From Phlegmacium glaucopus (Eukaryota > Basidiomycota > Agaricomycetes > Agaricales > Cortinariaceae): a DNA stretch of 40,167 nucleotides. Below the pieces are notes generated by a model. That model was given only the letters and a program-made list of their open reading frames with translations. It searched no databases and was not told where the DNA came from. This document shows, piece by piece, positions 31,176 to 40,167 of the stretch. The stretch's first letter is position 1; each line of letters starts with the position of its first letter. Where the stretch lies: NCBI GenBank assembly GCA_015039465.1, contig MU130542.1:469990-510156 (forward strand), given 5' to 3'. A program made the position numbers and the translations under genes.

Positions 31176-31427
31176 TGGGCCATTGCCTCAGGCTTCAGCA
31201 GTGCAGCGGATCCGAGTTCTGCCAGATCAAGTATCGAACAGATATCTTACGATACCACTTACTTGTAATACCATGGCTTTTATTTTTAAAGCTGATCCAG
31301 ATTCCAGGGACATGCAGTTGTGGGTGGATGGTGGTCGTTGGTGATCGCGTGATCCTTCAATCAACTGGAAGCTTTCTAGCTGGATTCCTAGTGGTATGTA
31401 GATGACGCCTGTTAGGAGAGATTTGGT
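31176..31427. other. Intergenic, nothing recognised
   Basis: No supported gene. The open frames at 31175-31490 on both strands have no family features. Confidence 0.35.
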
Positions 31428-32197
31428 GGAATGAAAGATGGCAGACAGACCCTTGGACTTTTGGTTCGATGGGCAGCCAAATGTCGGCACTTTAGCTGAG
31501 TTTGATTAAGACCCACTACCTAAAGGTAGCGGGAATACAAGATAAGATAAAGAGAATAACGAAGTGACCTGCATCGTCGCATGCCCACCAAAACATACAA
31601 GCCCCTATTACCCAAAGAAACTACCCTGAGGAAAACGCATCGGACCACGGAATCGTGTAATCAAGCTCAGCGCGCAACCGAGAGATGTTTGGAGGGAGGT
31701 AACATTCGCCGTCGAATACTGAGTTTAGAACCGTGCCGACTTTCATGGCAAACTGGAGAGTTGGAAGTTGCTTCGCGACGTATTGGGGGATCGATGCCAT
31801 GAAAGCCTCCCAAAACCGATTCTCGATTTCGTCGGCATTTTGATGCAGAGAGTATCCCGTCCCGAGGCCTGAGCCCCTGATCCAGTGAATCACGCCCAAA
31901 TCAAAACCCAGAGGCCAAATTCGCATCATCTCCCAATCGACCAAGCCAGCCACGACACCTTTGTCTATGACCATGAGGTTGGTTGGAGTCATATCCCCAT
32001 TGGTGATTGAGAGAGGAAGATCATCGAGAGCCCCGGATTGTACGCCTCCCAATAGGGCGGTGAAATCGGCCTTGTACGACAGGAGCAATGGGTCGCTCGT
32101 TTCGGCTGCTTTCTTCAACTGCCCAACAACGTCGACTACCCAATTTCCGTCGGTCACGGTCCCGTAGTGTGGCTTCTCAACAGAGCATCTCCCAAGC
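31428..32197. repeat. Segmental duplicate of 20833-21602 (right, intact copy)
   Basis: This is the right-hand copy of the duplicated block, containing the 3' two thirds of the APH-type kinase gene and its 3' flank. A 40-bp hairpin-bearing insert (CTACCTAAAGGTAG at about 31518) marks the dissimilar patch relative to the left copy. Confidence 0.9.
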
Positions 32198-32571
32198 AAC
32201 CTCCCAAAGCCCTCGGCAATGGTAGGTAGCAATCCGACGAAGTCTGGGACTCGGTAGAGCTGGCAGAATGGGAACCCCGGTATCCTCGAGAGCTCATATA
32301 CGAGAATTGAATTCTCGTGCTTGGTCAACAGTCTGGCTGAGGGGGCGAGATCGCCAATCTGCTTGCGCGCGATTGTGTGATATTCTTCGTTGATCAATCG
32401 ATTATCTGGTCGAAACTGCAGTACGATCGAATTTCCATTGGAAAATGTGGCGATGTAGGTCGTACTGGAGTAGCCCTGGATTGTGGCCTCCACCAACCCT
32501 ACTGTAGGGACGTTGTAGAAGCGGTGGAGAATGGTGGCGGCTGCGAGGAAGTGATGACCCCCAATGCCCAT
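31621..32571 (-). CDS. APH-family phosphotransferase (316 aa)
   Basis: This is a single-exon frame. The start is ATG 32571; an in-frame TAG lies 15 bases upstream, and the only alternative would need an implausible 25-bp intron. The N-lobe reads SNGNSIVLQFRPDN and EEYHTIARKQIG. The hinge region reads ILVYELSRIPGFPF. The catalytic loop is NGDMTPTNLMV and the metal-binding segment is GLVDWEMM, as in the aminoglycoside-phosphotransferase/choline-kinase fold (Pfam APH). The usual loop His is Asn here. Asp and Asn of the loop and Asp of DWE are kept. Fungal members of this large family are mostly uncharacterised small-molecule or protein kinases, and the substrate cannot be inferred. Its start faces the Sum2 gene across 182 bp. 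Confidence 0.9.
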   Translation of the reverse strand: MGIGGHHFLAAATILHRFYNVPTVGLVEATIQGYSSTTYIATFSNGNSIVLQFRPDNRLINEEYHTIARKQIGDLAPSARLLTKHENSILVYELSRIPGFPFCQLYRVPDFVGLLPTIAEGFGRLLGRCSVEKPHYGTVTDGNWVVDVVGQLKKAAETSDPLLLSYKADFTALLGGVQSGALDDLPLSITNGDMTPTNLMVIDKGVVAGLVDWEMMRIWPLGFDLGVIHWIRGSGLGTGYSLHQNADEIENRFWEAFMASIPQYVAKQLPTLQFAMKVGTVLNSVFDGECYLPPNISRLRAELDYTIPWSDAFSSG

Positions 32572-32753
32572 TCCTGTGATCGCCTAATGAAAGGGTTGAG
32601 TTGTGTACCTTGTGGGCTCGATATTTGTGTTTGTGGTTTATCGCAAGCGTGGGAATCTCGATACATTTATTAGTCACAATCATGTGATGTCAACAACCTT
32701 TGTTCGTCGCTCCCTTTCACTTTTAACCATCCTCCCATATTCTTCATCAAAAA
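32572..32753. promoter_or_regulatory. Divergent intergenic region between kinase and Sum2 genes
   Basis: The 182 bp between two divergent start codons presumably holds both promoters. No TATA box is evident. Confidence 0.5.
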
Positions 32754-34265
32754 ATGGCTCTCAGTTTTATAGGGTCTGCTATATCAACCAACAATGTCGT
32801 CTGCAATCACTAACTAACACAAAACTCTCTATACAGGAAACCTATTTCTCTCATTTCACATTCAGATGTTCGTTACAGAGGTATCTTAGCGGGCATCGAT
32901 CCACAGGCATCGACCATTCAGCTTTCTAATGGTGAGAAGGTTCTGAACTATTTGCGATATCAGCTTCTTACTTTTGGGTAGTTTATTCCATGGGTACCGA
33001 AACACGACGGTATGGGCTTTTGTCTTTTTTTTCTGGGTGGTTTTTTCTAATGAAGGCCATGACATTAGACCTCCAGCCCAATTCATCGCTCCAGTTCAGG
33101 AACCTTATGGATACATCATCTTCCGTGCTTCAGAAGTCAAGGATCTATCAGTAGATGAACCACCGCCGGTTCAACATAATGTCCACGATGACCCCGCCGT
33201 TCTTGGGGTACGTTCGTTTTCTTCCTTTGTTTTCTTGAACCATGATGAAATCATTTCGGATGTAAACCACATTAAACTTTCCGAGAGCGCAAAAACAAAC
33301 ATGTGGAACTTTCCGTTGCCTTCCTTCTGACTATCCTTTTGTTGACAAAAAGTGACGTATTCTTGAATGCAGAGCTAATGATATGTTTTTTTGTTTTTGA
33401 ACTTCTTTAGGCCTCAGCACCATCTTCTTATCTCCCACCTGTTCCCAACGCTCCCCCGCAAAACCAACCCCCGCCCACCTACCTCACCCAACAGCAGGCT
33501 CCAACTACCACTGCTCCTGCCATCCAACAACTACAGCCTCAACCTTCACAGTCTCAAGCCACAACAACACCTCCTCCCCGAGCTGGAAACCAGGTAGCAC
33601 CGACCCGCCGTGCAAACCCTGTGCACAGTGCTGCGGCTTCTTTGGAGACCGTTGAACGTGCCTTGGGCGACCTACGTGTCAATGGTGGCGGTGGAACCAA
33701 CACGACGCAGACAAATCGAGGTGGCCGACGTGGTCATGGAGGAGGCCCACGCCGAGGAAATGAGGTTGAACAAATCAATGTGCCTGCTACGGACTTTGAC
33801 TTTGAGAGCAGCAATGCAAAATTTGAAAAGACAGCCCGCTCTCCTGTCCCAACGAAAGATACTGATACTGCTGCTACTGGTAACGCGAGTGGGAATAGCA
33901 GTGAAGGACCGCCAGATGGAGAGAAAGATCAATTTGGTCCAGCTTATAACAAATCGACTTCATTCTTCGATTCCCTCTCGTCTTCGGCTGATGCTCCTCC
34001 CGTATCTGGTGCTGGTGGCGGACACATTGGTGGCGGACGAGGAAGGCGAGGTGGAGGCGGAGGAAGCACAGGTCGTAACAGGAGAGAAGAAGAGCGAGAA
34101 AGGAATGTGGCTACATTTGGAGAACCTGGAGGCGTCGGTCTCTTAGGTCCCGGCGGATACGTTGGTGGTTGGGGCGGATATGGTAGACGAGGAGGCAGGC
34201 CTCGCCGTGGTGGCGGTCGTGGTGGAGGACATGCTGCTGTTCCAACTCAACCAACTCAAGTATGA
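32754..34265 (+). CDS. LSM14/Scd6/Sum2 RNA-binding translation repressor (378 aa)
   Basis: Five exons: 32754-32773, 32837-32931, 32982-33009, 33069-33207 and 33411-34265. Together they give 1137 nt with consistent phases. The LSm14 domain (residues 1-about 85) reads MALSFIGKPISLISHSDVRY, RGILAGIDPQASTIQLS, VYSMGTETRRPPAQFIAP and YIIFRASEVKDL. A Pro/Gln-rich linker follows. The FDF region reads INVPATDFDFESSNAKF, then the FFD box (YNKSTSFFDSLSS) and TFG box (ERNVATFGE), with RGG-type Gly/Arg repeats around them. This is the complete architecture of Scd6 (yeast), Sum2 (fission yeast) and LSM14. These proteins bind mRNA, eIF4G and the Dhh1/DDX6 helicase to repress translation and assemble P-bodies. 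It is intact and the best conserved gene in the window. Confidence 0.95.
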
Positions 34266-34672
34266 GAATTGTATGGCGTGCTGACTTTGGACGGCTTTTC
34301 AGATTGCTGTAGTTTCTTTTTGTCTCGTGGAAGTAATAGTTGGGGTACCTAGCTAGTCGGATATGGTGTACCCCGTTAGTCGCGCAGTGTTTTGTGAATT
34401 CGAGATGCATTCGTACCAGGTTATAATCATACTAAGAGACTGAGACCAATACGGAACGTTAATGTAAAATATCACCAAGGTCGAGTAAAAAACGGTGATA
34501 AAAGCAAGTTCTGTGGGTTTAGCAAGAATTCATCCTGGGAGATCAGCCTCTTCTACAATACAATATATGAATCAGCGGTTACACTATCGCGTGTACGAAA
34601 AAAAAATCCACTTACTCATTATCCGGACTAGCAGGCCTCGTACACAATCGTGTTCTCTTTTGGCCGACGATA
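34266..34672. other. 3' flank of the Sum2 gene, no gene seen
   Basis: The stretch holds the presumed 3' untranslated region of the Sum2 gene. No further gene is supported. Confidence 0.4.
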
Positions 34673-35170
34673 CTAAGGAGGCGGACTGAGAGCAGTAGCA
34701 TAAACAATCTTATCATCTTCCTTCACAATTTCAAAGCCAGGCGCATCAAATAATTCATTTTTTAGGCTAAGTATAAAGTTTGATAGGACAAGGAGGCGTT
34801 GAAAGGGGTGAAGTTTGATAGGACCAGAAGTTGGTGCTCCATCGCGGGTACCACCACTTTCCCGTGTATCGTCGTCTTCATCTGCTGAACAGCCTGGGGG
34901 ATATTCATAAATTTTCCTCTCAAGACGGAGGGCTAGGATAGAAAAGAATCAGATCTCACCACCGTTGGGTGAATAACCACTGGCTCAATATTAACCCCTT
35001 TCTCAAGCACTTCGTAGTGTTCTAGTTCATTCACAAGGGTAGGAATAAGCAGCTCTGATCTGATTAAGTAATGTCAAACATTCCACTTCGTGAAGTTGAT
35101 CAATCAGCTCATAATCACTTTCTGCAGACGCTCGTTATAAACGCAGTATAAACGCCCGAGCTTTCGTCTA
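34673..35170 (-). pseudogene. Unrecognised decayed gene fragment
   Basis: Minus-strand coding sense is readable in pieces: ESDYELIDQLHEVECLTLL, then in another frame LLIPTLVNELEHYEVLEKG and VNIEPVVIHPTV. Then comes ALRLERKIYEYPPG, an acidic linker, and PIKLHPFQRLLVLSNFILSL with FEIVKEDDKIVYATAL, ending at TAG 34673-34675. The last exon is open for over 85 codons but has no Met. A GTGAGA...CCTAG gap of 27 bases is too short for a normal intron. I do not recognise the family. It may be a broken gene unrelated to its neighbours. Confidence 0.4.
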
Positions 35171-35267
35171 ATCCGTGTTCATTGGATCACAGCAACTCCC
35201 TCATTATTGTCACCCTTTTGTACCATAAGCCGTGGCCCTCACCCCAAGTAACCTATTGGAACAATGT

Positions 35268-36061
35268 TTATTGAATGCAGATGGATATATAAATGTATAG
35301 TACATGGAGTATAAATTGGGGAATCTTTTTCCTCGCTTTCTTTGTACCTTTTCTTTTGGTAGAGTCGCGAGGAGAGTAGACGTAGTCGGGATACTTTGCT
35401 CAATGGACTTTCTTCTCAACTTCAGCGAGGGCGGGGAATTTGTCTTTTTCATCCTTTGTCATCGCATTCCAGACCTTTCCTGCCTCCTTGCTCAACTCAT
35501 TTTGTTCTCCATCACGTATGCGACCACTGATGAACGCAGAACGGCATATGATGAATGCATTGCGAGGACGAGGAATGTGGCCAGGTTGACGGCGTGGGTG
35601 ACTTTCCTTAGGGGGTAGAGGCGAGGCATTGATTGAGGAGATGCAGGGCTCGGGTTCTTGAATATTGGCGATCATACTGAGGTGATCCTAGCGAAGATGG
35701 CGATGAAGTTGGATACTGCAACATGGAGTCTTCGGGCTCTTGTTGAGAATATTGGCGATCGTACTGAGGTGATCCTAGCGAAGGCGGTGGTGAGGTTGGA
35801 TACTGCAACATGGAGTCTTCGGGCTCTTGTTGGGAATATTGGCGATCATACTGAGGTGATCCTAGCGAAGACGGCGATGAAGCTGGATACTGCAACATGG
35901 AGTCGTACGGTATAAATTTGGTGTTTTGTGTAATAGGCCATGAGCCATTGCCTAGAGATGATTAGAATTAGAATTAACATCACACATAACTATTTACCAT
36001 CGATGTGCTCTTCCAGTGTTCCGAACTGGCTCTTGGGAGTAACGTTACGAAAAACAGGCAT
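35268..36061 (-). pseudogene. HMG-box transcription factor gene, broken
   Basis: Exon 1 (35998-36061, MPVFRNVTPKSQFGTLEEHI) joins across a 46-bp intron (35952-35997) to a frame with 29-residue repeats. A two-base deficit within the last repeat, near 35662-35672, shifts the frame. In the new frame is a MATA-type HMG box: HIPRPRNAFIICRSAF, NELSKEAGKVWNAM and KFPALAEVEKKVH. TGA at 35400-35402 then interrupts it. The rest of the box, AKYPDYVYSPRDSTKRKGTK, follows in the same frame. The PRPRNAFI...KYPDY.Y pattern is that of fungal mating-type or pheromone-response HMG proteins. Two independent lesions indicate a pseudogene. Confidence 0.8.
35661..35921 (-). repeat. Three 87-bp tandem repeats in the HMG gene
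   Basis: Units begin AATATTGGCGATC at 35661, 35748 and 35835, exactly 87 bp apart. They encode 29-residue repeats (YDRQYSQQEPEDSMLQYP then TS.P.SLGSPQ). The frame is kept between units except for the lesion in the unit nearest the HMG box. Confidence 0.92.
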
Positions 36062-36573
36062 TGAAAGCTTGGGGGGTGTTGGCAGAAATAGTTGCTGATG
36101 TTCTGTCGGTTTATGAAGGATAACTGAGCTCCCACCTAAATCATCCTGGCCATCAAACACAGGGGATATTCCCTTTCATGGGTACAATGGATTATGAACA
36201 GAAAGGCCGTGCCACCCCTATCCAACAATGGTGAAAAAGTGAGGTCGATAGAAAAAAAAATTGTCCCCAAGCTAAGGGACGACGAGAAGGATCCGAATTT
36301 TTGGACTCCACAACTTGTGGGTGAGGGCCATCGCTCCGCGTGGCATATACGAGTCCCTTCAAATTAAATTATACTGGTATTTCTATAGCGTCTTCGTGAG
36401 CGTTGAGTTTCTTAAAGACGCCAGGGATTGACAGTTTTCGCGCGGCAAACAAGGCCATCACCATCAACACGTGCAATCACGGAAGTTACCGGCAAGTCTT
36501 GCGTTTACCTTTGAAAGCCGCATCCGCTTATAAGAACGAGCCCCTAAAGGGGACTCGTAACAACCAAAGACAA
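36062..36573. other. Upstream of the HMG gene, no gene seen
   Basis: Presumed old promoter of the HMG gene. It holds a CCCCTAAAGGGG palindrome at about 36541. No supported coding region. Confidence 0.4.
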
Positions 36574-36733
36574 AAGTGGGCCAAAGGGCCACCAAAGACT
36601 AAGTACGGATAGTGGCACAACAGGCCACTATCATTGTTCCTACATATATATTATTAATATATTAGTGGCCTGAATGATAGTGACGCGTTGTGCCACTATC
36701 CGTACTTAGTCTTCGGTGGCCCTTTGCCCACTT
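36574..36733. mobile_element. 160-bp MITE with about 47-bp terminal inverted repeats
   Basis: The left arm AAGTGGGCCAAAGGGCCACC, then AAGACTAAGTACGGATAGTG and GCACAAC, matches the reverse complement of the right arm with two changes. The inner arms (GGCCACTATCATT) are shuffled, and a TATATATTATTAATATATTA core lies between. No target-site duplication is clear. It sits just beyond the 3' limit of RdRP coding sequence. Confidence 0.9.
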
Positions 36734-36841
36734 ATCCAAATAGCAACAATGGGTTATGACAAGTAGTGGCTCAAACACGTTTTCGTCAAGACAAAGTCCA
36801 GCTGGTTCATTGGGTCATCCCACTCCTCTGTTTCCTTCTCA

Positions 36842-38374
36842 TCAGACGGAACAACTATAGCTGGGAGCCTGGGACAAAGGCCGTGAACAGCCCAGGCTAC
36901 GATAGTGGTAAAGTCGACTTCTAGGGGACACTGGCGTCAATACCTCAGAGTCATTTGTTGTCTTTTCACCAACTGGCCCGGACATGGCCGTCGTTGTTGG
37001 ATTGAACAGCATCGAACTAGTGAGACGGAATTCACCTGGAGGAAAGACTTGGCGCCTACATGGAGAAGGCCCATGTGCCTTGGGTAACGCTGTGATGTGT
37101 ACTTTCAGATCTGACTCGGACGGCAATATCATTACCATGGCAGACTCAAAATGGAGTGGTTGAGGTGGTGCTTCAACTCGCGGAAGTAATTCCTCGATAT
37201 CCCCTGTGTGCAGCAAACCGTTGCGTAACAACGATTCAAGCTGGAAGGCAACCGGCCATTTAAACTTAGCTAATTTTCCATGGAGATTATTAAGTCGTCG
37301 AGGGTTGAAAAAACCTTTCGCGAATGCTTCGATCTGATTACCCCTTTCACACTGAAAGATCGTGCTTCTTTCAATGCCAGCAGTTAGACACATATCCTTG
37401 AACACTTGAATTGTATCGGAATTTGGGTCATGGAATAGCACAACACGCAGTTGGTGGGCGTAGGGAGCCACGACAGAATGGCCCTCGTGTAGAGAACCTA
37501 TTCTTTGTCTTTGATTATCGATCTTTTTGTTGCCGGTCATCGGACGATGAAAATCGATCCTTTCCATGACAGGAGACGTGAGTATATCAAAGCAAATATC
37601 TATATGATAACATTTATCGTGTTAGTTTAAATGAGAAACAGACCGAATTCTCATCAACTAACAGGGTTTTCCATCATGACCAATGCCTATTTTCTGGATA
37701 GTAGAGAAATTTATAGCCAGACTAGACTCCGTTTCTTCGGTCAATTCCCTTCCAAGCTACAGGAAGAGCATAAGCAGATCGAGATGCGGGGACAAAATAG
37801 ATTGAAGATTGAGGCTTACGGTGATGCGGATCAACTTGTGATTGTAGTCAAAACTTAACCTTCCGATGCTATGCTTGGCATAGTTTCGCTCCCATTCAAT
37901 CGAAAACTCCTGTGCGCGCAGAGGCTCCTTTTCATTTGAAGGATACGTTGGCCGATAGAAAACGCCGAATTGCACACAATCGACCCGTAACTTGGCCTCC
38001 AAGGCAAGTAGTTTTTTTTGATGTTCTTCTATATCGGGATTGACATATCGGGTTTTTTCCAATATGAGGGCCAGTTCTTCGGAAGAGATGCCCCTTTTGA
38101 AGAACTTGAGCTGTTTCTTATCGATCGTGATTGGATTATTGTGAAGATATTCCAATAACTTGTGGCCAATCGTTTCAGAAGGAACAGTCAAGACACCTGT
38201 CCCATCGCTGCGAACGCCGCCAGCGGGATTTGGATTAACTTTGACTTGGAAGTTGATAACTCTCTCGTCTTCTCTCCTAGGCGCAAAATCTTCAGAGTGC
38301 AGGGTCTCCGAAAAGATACGAGTCAAATCTCAGTTGTTGTACTGGTTGGGAGCTCTGGTGAACTCTATTTCCAT
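36842..38374 (-). pseudogene. RNA-dependent RNA polymerase gene, N-terminal part, disabled
   Basis: Exons (minus) 37820-38374, 37663-37756 and 36842-37599 have consistent phases (T|AT gives Tyr). Starting at ATG 38374 the frame reads MEIEFTRAPNQYNN and meets TGA at codon 15 (38330-38332). It then continues LTRIFSETLHSEDFAPRR, FQVKVNPNPAGGVRSDGTG, EWERNYAKHSI, FSTIQKIGIGHDGKP, FDILTSPVMERIDFHR, GHSVVAPYAHQLRVVLF, EAFAKGFFNPRRL and WPVAFQLESLLRNGLL. This is the N-terminal region of cellular QDE-1/RDP-type RdRPs (PF05183), which make dsRNA in quelling. Usual length is above 1000 residues, and the catalytic DxDGD core is missing. Homology fades near 37120. Confidence 0.85.
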
Positions 38375-39428
38375 GTCGCAATATGTGGTGGTAGATGGAA
38401 ATCAAGGTCGAAGTCCGCTTTGGCGCTTAAATGCATCTTGATAACTTAGTCTTCTAAAACAGGCCTAATTACCTTGCTGTAAAGCAAGGTTTCTCCCGGG
38501 TCTAAATTCAACATTTGTTGATTTACAACATCATGGTATAACACAAATAAATACAATACGATTTCATTCATGTTCTAAATTTCTAAAGCCCCCGAAATGT
38601 TGTACCCTTTTTTTGTACATGTTTGGTCTTCAAGAACATGTAGTCACATAAGCTACCGTTTGTTGTCGTTTCAACATCTTCGGGCCTCAAAAATCTCACC
38701 TTTTGCCTACCTCTTCCCCAACATCCCTACCACCCTCATCCGTCGTTCATCCCCGACCATGTAACACCAACATCTCTTGAAAAGAAGAAAGGAGAGGACA
38801 TCACCTGACACGGCGTTCTCTCCTGTACCCTTATCGACGGCTGGCCACTCCGTATTGTTATTGCATAACCCTAAACCCTTACCTCCTGCTCTCGCTTGCT
38901 CTCAAATTTACCATCCCACCCAACCCTATCCCTCTCTCTCCCTCGTCGCTTTTTTTCGACAGCCGCTCCCTGTGTATTCAGACGCCTACCTCTAACTCGC
39001 TAGACAGACTCAAATAGAGTCTACCACTTAGACCCTTATGCGCCCGGTCACCGGTAATGTCTGCACTCCTTCCAAACCAAGCGGTCAAAGTTAATCTTCC
39101 TGATAGTAACATATACATATAACTTACTACCCACCCTCAAAAAAAAAAAGTTACCACCCGCTTTCGCGTTCTCTTCCTTTTTTGTGCGAAATGTTTGCGC
39201 TCATTCCATGCCATCCGTTAAGTTTAACCTTCCCAAAAGTCCTCATTGCCTGCTAATAAATCATTATTCGTTTAGATTTTTCGCCTAATTCAACCCACTT
39301 GTCCTCTCGCTGCCGTAGTTACTGGTATACTCTTCATTCAGATCTTTTGCCCGATCCAACACACTCGTCCTCTTGCTGCAGTTGTTACTGGTATCCTCAA
39401 ATCCCTCCGTCGACCTACAATCACTACT
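38375..39428. other. Non-coding stretch between RdRP fragment and helicase
   Basis: No gene is supported. It includes a hairpin ACCTTGCT-GTAA-AGCAAGGT (38471-38490), a second hairpin AGACTC-AAATA-GAGTCT at about 39006, and pyrimidine-rich stretches. Downstream of a Helitron helicase one expects a short hairpin near a CTRR end. On the minus strand CTAA follows the first hairpin by about 20 bases, but this is only suggestive. Confidence 0.4.
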
Positions 39429-40167
39429 TCATTCATGACGCTCGTGCTCCATCTTTGTCTTACGATCTAGAAGTTCCAACCTCACCATCTCCCGCCTCAA
39501 GTCCTCGGATGGATGGTGCATAAACAAAGCCGGGTCGAAGTCCCTCAGAATACGGATCGTTTGCCGTCCCCTACTTCTTGAAAGAGCAACATAAACATTG
39601 AATGGCGATAACTTTCCCAACGGAGGCTTTGCGATGTCAACAATGATATACGCCAATGTCTGTCCCTGAGCTTTGTAATCCGTAAACGCATAGCCGGGAA
39701 CAATCGCAAGTTGACGCCTTTCCAATTTCACCTTTTCTCTGTCGACGTCAACACCGAAGCTAACACGGGAAGGTGATATTGGGATGATGCCCGGTTGCAG
39801 ACCATCGAATGTCACTTTGGTCTGCAGATCCGGCTTGAAAAAGATGACGGATGGAGGGTACTGTAGATGGATGTTTCCGTTTTCGTCTGCGGAAATAGTG
39901 CCCTCCCTCGGGTCCAACACCAATCCGTTCACTGTCCCACGTGTCCCATTTGCAATATCGGCCTCTGTCGCGATATTCAGCACGACCAACGCTCTCATAC
40001 CCACCGCTATCTCCACCTGTCCTCTTAGATTCTTTGTTGCTTCGTCTTTCAAACAAGCGACGGCCAACCTTGTCTTTGCATTCGGCCTGTGTCCCGAATC
40101 GCATACAGTATCCTCTGCTGGAACAATGTATTTTCGATTCCCAGTCATGCGACAGTGCCTATCCAAC
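39429..40167 (-). CDS. PIF1/Helitron-type helicase, C-terminal part (runs off the edge)
   Basis: The frame enters from the right edge and ends at TGA 39429. It is an SF1B helicase C-terminal domain. VGMRALVVLNIATEADIANG then TRGTV is the RecA2 nucleic-acid-binding region. YAFTDYKAQGQTL is the motif V region and NVYVALSRSRG is motif VI with the Arg finger. In fungi this form, with LxNxxTExDIANGTRG and YKAQGQTL, is typical of the Rep-helicase of Helitrons or their domesticated ATP-dependent DNA helicase relatives. The Walker A motif and any Rep domain would lie beyond the window. No lesion is visible in the 245 residues seen. Confidence 0.85.
   Translation of the reverse strand, partial: LDRHCRMTGNRKYIVPAEDTVCDSGHRPNAKTRLAVACLKDEATKNLRGQVEIAVGMRALVVLNIATEADIANGTRGTVNGLVLDPREGTISADENGNIHLQYPPSVIFFKPDLQTKVTFDGLQPGIIPISPSRVSFGVDVDREKVKLERRQLAIVPGYAFTDYKAQGQTLAYIIVDIAKPPLGKLSPFNVYVALSRSRGRQTIRILRDFDPALFMHHPSEDLRREMVRLELLDRKTKMEHERHE

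Noticed and set aside
32402..32683. Extra 5' exon of the APH-type kinase (MIVTNKCIEIPTL)
   Set aside because: Joining it would need a 25-bp intron, far shorter than any other in the window. The ATG at 32571 already gives a complete N-lobe.
33610..34146. 178-codon plus frame inside the Sum2 gene
   Set aside because: The overlapping frame at 33621-34265 carries the FDF, FFD and TFG motifs. This one is its +1 shadow.
38446..38490. Helitron 3' end (CTAA after an 8-bp hairpin on the minus strand)
   Set aside because: The hairpin is real, but the roughly 20-base gap to CTAA is longer than usual and no other copy is available to confirm the end.
1..40167. tRNA, rRNA or CRISPR features
   Set aside because: I looked for cloverleaf-like and regularly spaced repeats and found none. 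The tandem repeats seen are coding TPR/HMG repeats or minisatellites without unique spacers.

Overview
The window looks like nuclear DNA from a basidiomycete fungus, probably an agaricomycete. The evidence is introns of 45-70 bp (longer in one gene) with short GT/GC donors, a modular NB-ARC/TPR receptor gene, a fungal-type HMG box, a eukaryotic RNA-dependent RNA polymerase relative, a Helitron-type helicase and a Tad-like LINE. No prokaryotic gene organisation is seen. The species is not identifiable from sequence alone. Much of the window is repeat-rich, with one conserved housekeeping gene and several decayed genes.

Left part (1-14.0 kb): a decayed LINE reads left to right from about 1.39 to 11.6 kb and carries two large interruptions. 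At 2.28-5.26 kb lies a DNA-element-like insert whose ends are packed with TGATCAGA-type motifs. It contains a hairpin/minisatellite field and a second 1.0 kb element with 38-bp terminal inverted repeats. At about 9.2-10.86 kb the LINE RNase H domain is split by a fragment of a multigene-family membrane protein gene, which itself contains a 577-bp solo LTR. An AT-rich stretch follows, with a 160-bp hairpin element and a 1.2-kb foldback element.

Middle (14.5-24.9 kb): a minus-strand NLR-like gene (NB-ARC plus near-identical kinesin-light-chain-type TPRs) has seven coding exons and a tandemly repeated exon near its N-terminus. It carries a frameshift and two in-frame stops in the TPR tail. To its right are a decayed dynactin p150-like gene, a truncated copy of an APH-type kinase gene, and a 3' fragment of a protein kinase gene.

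Array (22.6-31.2 kb): four apparently intact genes and one fragment (in the LINE) belong to an unrecognised multi-pass membrane protein family. I reconstructed three-exon models that agree in intron position and phase across all copies. First introns are GC-AG except in one copy, which has GTAAGT. Three copies form a head-to-tail minus-strand array and one lies inverted. The two APH-type kinase copies flank the array. This array is the best candidate for an undescribed system in the window, but its function is unknown.

Right part (31.6-40.2 kb): an intact APH-type kinase gene is divergent from an intact five-exon LSM14/Scd6/Sum2 gene, an mRNA-translation and P-body factor. Then follow an unrecognised decayed gene, an HMG-box gene broken by a frameshift and a stop, a 160-bp MITE, the N-terminal third of an RNA-dependent RNA polymerase gene with a stop at codon 15, and the C-terminal part of a PIF1/Helitron helicase running off the right edge. 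Broken copies of silencing (RdRP), transcription (HMG) and transport (dynactin) genes together with many nested elements suggest a repeat-rich accessory region.
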